Origin: Limnephilus marmoratus
Taxonomy: Eukaryota; Arthropoda; Insecta; Trichoptera; Limnephilidae
NCBI GenBank assembly: GCA_917880885.1
Contig: OU862927.1
Span: 38,529,571-38,593,570, forward strand
Length of the DNA: 64,000 nucleotides
Direction: 5' to 3'
Positions within the stretch are counted from its first letter, which is position 1. Each line of letters begins with the position of its first letter. This document shows positions 61,661-64,000 of the stretch, one piece after another. Position numbers and translations under genes: made by a program. The notes under the pieces are model-generated. The model was not told where the DNA came from. It was given only the letters and a program-made list of their open reading frames with translations, and did not search any database.

Positions 61661-62620
61661 GATTAGATAAATAATTGTCTTGATAAACAGGTAAGTATAT
61701 TTGAACCACACGCCACTGTTATAAAGAATGTTGTAGTAATATTTTTGCTCGCCTGGTAGCTCGCTAGCGCGCAACCACCTAGCAATGTTAATTTTGTGAT
61801 TTTTGAGTGAGATTATTGTTGATTTTAACGTTAACATGGATTTTCGATTAGCAGTAAGGTTATTCATTCAAGATTCACAAACATTGGTATAGTTGGTCGA
61901 TGAATGCTAGTCACATTAGGCATAAGAAAATGTGCGTGTATCGTAAAGGAACAATATAAATTGTCAGTTGATTGATTCCTTATGTTCGTTTTTTTCTTTA
62001 TCAGTCACAAATTCACTTTGTGGCGTCACTTTTAATAGTGGTATGTGCAAAGTATTTTATTTTCGCATAATATATTTTTTAATTCTAATAATTGTGAATA
62101 CCGCGCAAGAGTCTAAACTTTTCTAAACCAGCTGGGGCCTATGGCAATCCCTATTTGGTATATTGTAAAACTGAAGGTAGTTGGGAGGCGGAGGAGATGG
62201 GAAAGCGGAGAGTGGTATATACTCGTACAAATAGGTACGTATAAGTCTTACTGTACTATATATACTATATATTTACTATCGTAAATACGATGGTACGACA
62301 GTTGATTCGCCGACAATTGCCCCCCCGAAATGATATTTATCACAAAATTATGTGCAATAATTACCAATTTCAAACGTGAAATTGACTTCAAAAATACCCT
62401 TAATAATAAGTTGGTGTAAATATCGAAAGAATTTATGTACAGTGTCGATTTTTGTACTCATGCACTGGTACACACAGTATATAGATAAGTAGACGGCTAA
62501 AGAGTCGGGTTCCGTTCCAGACGTCACTGCTAGTTCCGACTTGGATGTCATTTATCCTGTTCCTACCTCTCCCTAAAAGCCTTTCCTTGCTGGAAAAGTA
62601 TTTGAAATTTGGAATAATGC
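61661..62620. other. no recognised gene; possible old inverted SINE-A remnant at about 62094-62215
   Basis: The stretch with GCGCAAGAGTCTAAACTTTT, GGCAATCCCTATTTGG and GGGAGGCGGAGGAGATGGG resembles the inverted 3' part of SINE-A. At 62030-62070 TAGTGGTATGTGCAAAGTAT recalls the outer end of the Penelope-like pairs. Nothing coding. Confidence 0.4.
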
Positions 62621-62622
62621 AT

Positions 62623-63300
62623 AGACATATGAATATTAATAGACCAGAACATAAAGGTGAGGGGAAGAAACCAACTACAGCGGGGCGCAGAGCGGGAAGA
62701 TGAATTCGGTGATATGTGATTCGTCAATAACTCAATCTGAGAGTATATGGGCATCTTGCATTATAATATCACCATTTAGTTCATTTTACTCGCCGCGAAA
62801 TGAACAAATTTACAAATTCCAAATACAGCAAAGTAAAGTTCGCCTATTTTCATAGTCCAATATTTTGTTGACGTATTTAGTTAAGAAACTTTTACAAATG
62901 TTTTATAATTTACTTACCCCACAAAACAGCGACGAGCACACGCCATGTGTCTCGAGTGATAGTGTGTGTTACAAAAACGACCATATATGTGATCTGAATA
63001 AGCTTATAATAAAGTAAAATAATGCTTTCCTATGGAATGTAATACGAAAATTGGGTTTATTCTCTTTTTCACCTCTATTTTTACACGTTTTGAAAACACA
63101 AGCCACTATTTTTGCCGTGTTATTTCGTAAAATGCACCGATGAGTGCTCGACGCTGGCTCACAGAAGAATGATGACATCACATTTTTTTGATTCCCGCGA
63201 AGCCATACTCGATCCCAGCCGGTTCCAATGGAACCGGTATGGGGAGGGGGAAATAATACGTTTTTATCGCTTAGGGCAGGTCTATTAATATTCATATGTC
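62623..63300. repeat. widely spaced 22-bp inverted repeat
   Basis: The segment containing ACATATGAATATTAATAGAC at about 62624 is exactly complemented near 63279-63300. The 635 bp between have no clear ORF. It could be the ends of a small DNA element, but flanking duplications are not clear. Confidence 0.55.
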
Positions 63301-63466
63301 TATTGAATAACGGCATAAAAAATAGTGCAAATTCGAGTGCATTTGTTTTGAAAACAAAAGAAAATTTTGGACTACCTTGGAAGCAAGTTGTTGCTGTTTT
63401 TCTTGTACACAGTCTCAGTTTTAAGTAAAATTAAGGAATTTGATCATCTCGGAAGTACAAAATATC

Positions 63467-63591
63467 TAATTAAATGAAGACAATATTAGCGAAACTCAAT
63501 CGAAAATCTGAGACAGAAAAATCAGAAAAGATAATGGCTCCGCTGGGACTCGAACCCAGGACGCTATCGTTAATATTGTCTTCATTTAATT
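63467..63591. mobile_element. tRNA-like cassette bounded by a perfect 22-bp inverted repeat
   Basis: Arms 63467-63488 and 63570-63591 are exact complements (contain AAATGAAGACAATATTA). Between them, on the minus strand, is a tRNA-like segment with box B-like GGGTTCGAGTCCC (63545-63560). It looks like the 3' half of a tRNA or SINE head inside a foldback element. Confidence 0.65.
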
Positions 63592-63695
63592 AAATAGTAT
63601 CTATAATTTGAGATTTTACTCATAAAGTTTAAAAAATTTAAATAAATGTACATAAAATCATTTGTACTCATACGTTTTGTTGTGGTGATAATTAC

Positions 63696-64000
63696 CTAGA
63701 GGTTTTGCGGTGAAACTTTATATGTAGTAATAACAAGATCTATCAAAGTGCCGGTGTCAATTGATCTTCTCATATCCAATAGAAGTTTTTCTTTTCTCAT
63801 AGCATAATCCAACAGAGAACCATCTTTGTATCTAAATGATAGTGCGTATGTGACAGGGTTCCATCCTTTGTTTGCAAATGATTCACAGAATTTGTTTTTC
63901 CATGTTGACCACTCTGAGTTCATTGTTAGTTTTATAATCATGGAACTGTACCAGTCTATACAAGATTTATCCATGAACAATCTGAGTATTTCTATTTTTT
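63696..64000 (-). pseudogene. LTR-retrotransposon gag-like fragment, cut by the window edge
   Basis: The minus-strand frame is open from the right edge: KIEILRLFMDKSCIDWYSSM, WSTWKNKFCESFANKGWNPV, ALSFRYKDGSLLDYAMRKEK and RRSIDTGTLIDLV, ending soon after in TTYKVSPQNL. The W..WK..F...F...GW and FRYK.GSL.DY...KE..LL pattern is that of Gag capsid-like proteins of arthropod LTR retrotransposons. The reading after IDLV departs from what the family would need, suggesting truncation there. A domesticated gag gene cannot be excluded from this edge fragment. Confidence 0.6.

Noticed and set aside
62969..63316. 115-codon frame on the minus strand
   Set aside because: No family motif, odd composition; overlaps the 22-bp inverted-repeat region.

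Overview
This window is insect nuclear DNA, most probably lepidopteran. It has spliced genes with canonical GT/AG borders, an insect odorant-receptor (7tm_6) gene, Helitrons with a hairpin plus CTAG end, an R4/Dong-like LINE beside a (TAA)n tract, and tRNA-headed SINEs. The order is inferred from this repeat mix and no marker proves it. There are no prokaryotic features, rRNA genes, CRISPR arrays or convincing functional tRNA genes.

Host gene content is low. The one well-supported gene is an odorant receptor on the minus strand. Seven coding exons (13780-13364, 10742-10553, 5290-5156, 3719-3324, 3006-2831, 2473-2384, 1048-893) join in frame into 520 residues. The terminal exon is not visible and probably lies left of position 1. 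The introns are swollen by transposons, including a LINE with an intact ORF2 (7.2-10.1 kb). The 5' end is uncertain: an ATG exon ending in a strong donor at 19369-19238 is a candidate upstream exon. A broken THAP-like exon lies near 25.2 kb.

The rest is a dense, nested transposon landscape. Two short families recur. SINE-A has a tRNA-like head and a body of about 400 bp. SINE-B is about 340-470 bp, contains TTTATTGGATAACC, and ends GTGTGGAGCTCATGTAAAA. 15-20 kb holds a long R4/Dong-type LINE ORF next to a TAA tract, and an L2/CR1-type LINE. 21-24 kb holds a Helitron and a 61-bp satellite split by a TIR element that itself contains a MITE. 24.65 kb holds a small inverted-repeat element with paired hammerhead-like cores. 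27-31 kb holds LINE and Helitron copies, one Helitron split by a solo LTR. 31.2-32.6 kb is SINE-B containing a hAT that contains another SINE-B. 36.7-38.5 kb is a solo LTR containing a LINE. 41.6-42.4 kb is a hAT with a 56-bp minisatellite. 44.6-45.7 and 55.4-56.3 kb are two mariner copies with the same internal deletion. 46.8-53.3 kb is a complete-ended but defective BEL/Pao element. 57.9-59.7 kb is a pogo/Tigger-like transposon. 59.8-60.8 kb is an inverted pair of Penelope-like 3' ends, each with GIY-YIG endonuclease sequence. The right edge holds a gag-like fragment.

The most interesting pattern is a set of four inverted-repeat elements (24.65, 55.34-56.47, 56.66-57.3 and 59.8-60.8 kb). 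Their arms carry outward-pointing CTGA(T/C)GA - short stem - GAAAC motifs resembling hammerhead ribozyme cores. The 59.8-kb member ties at least part of the set to Penelope-like retroelements. All readings were made by eye; no homology search or folding program was run.
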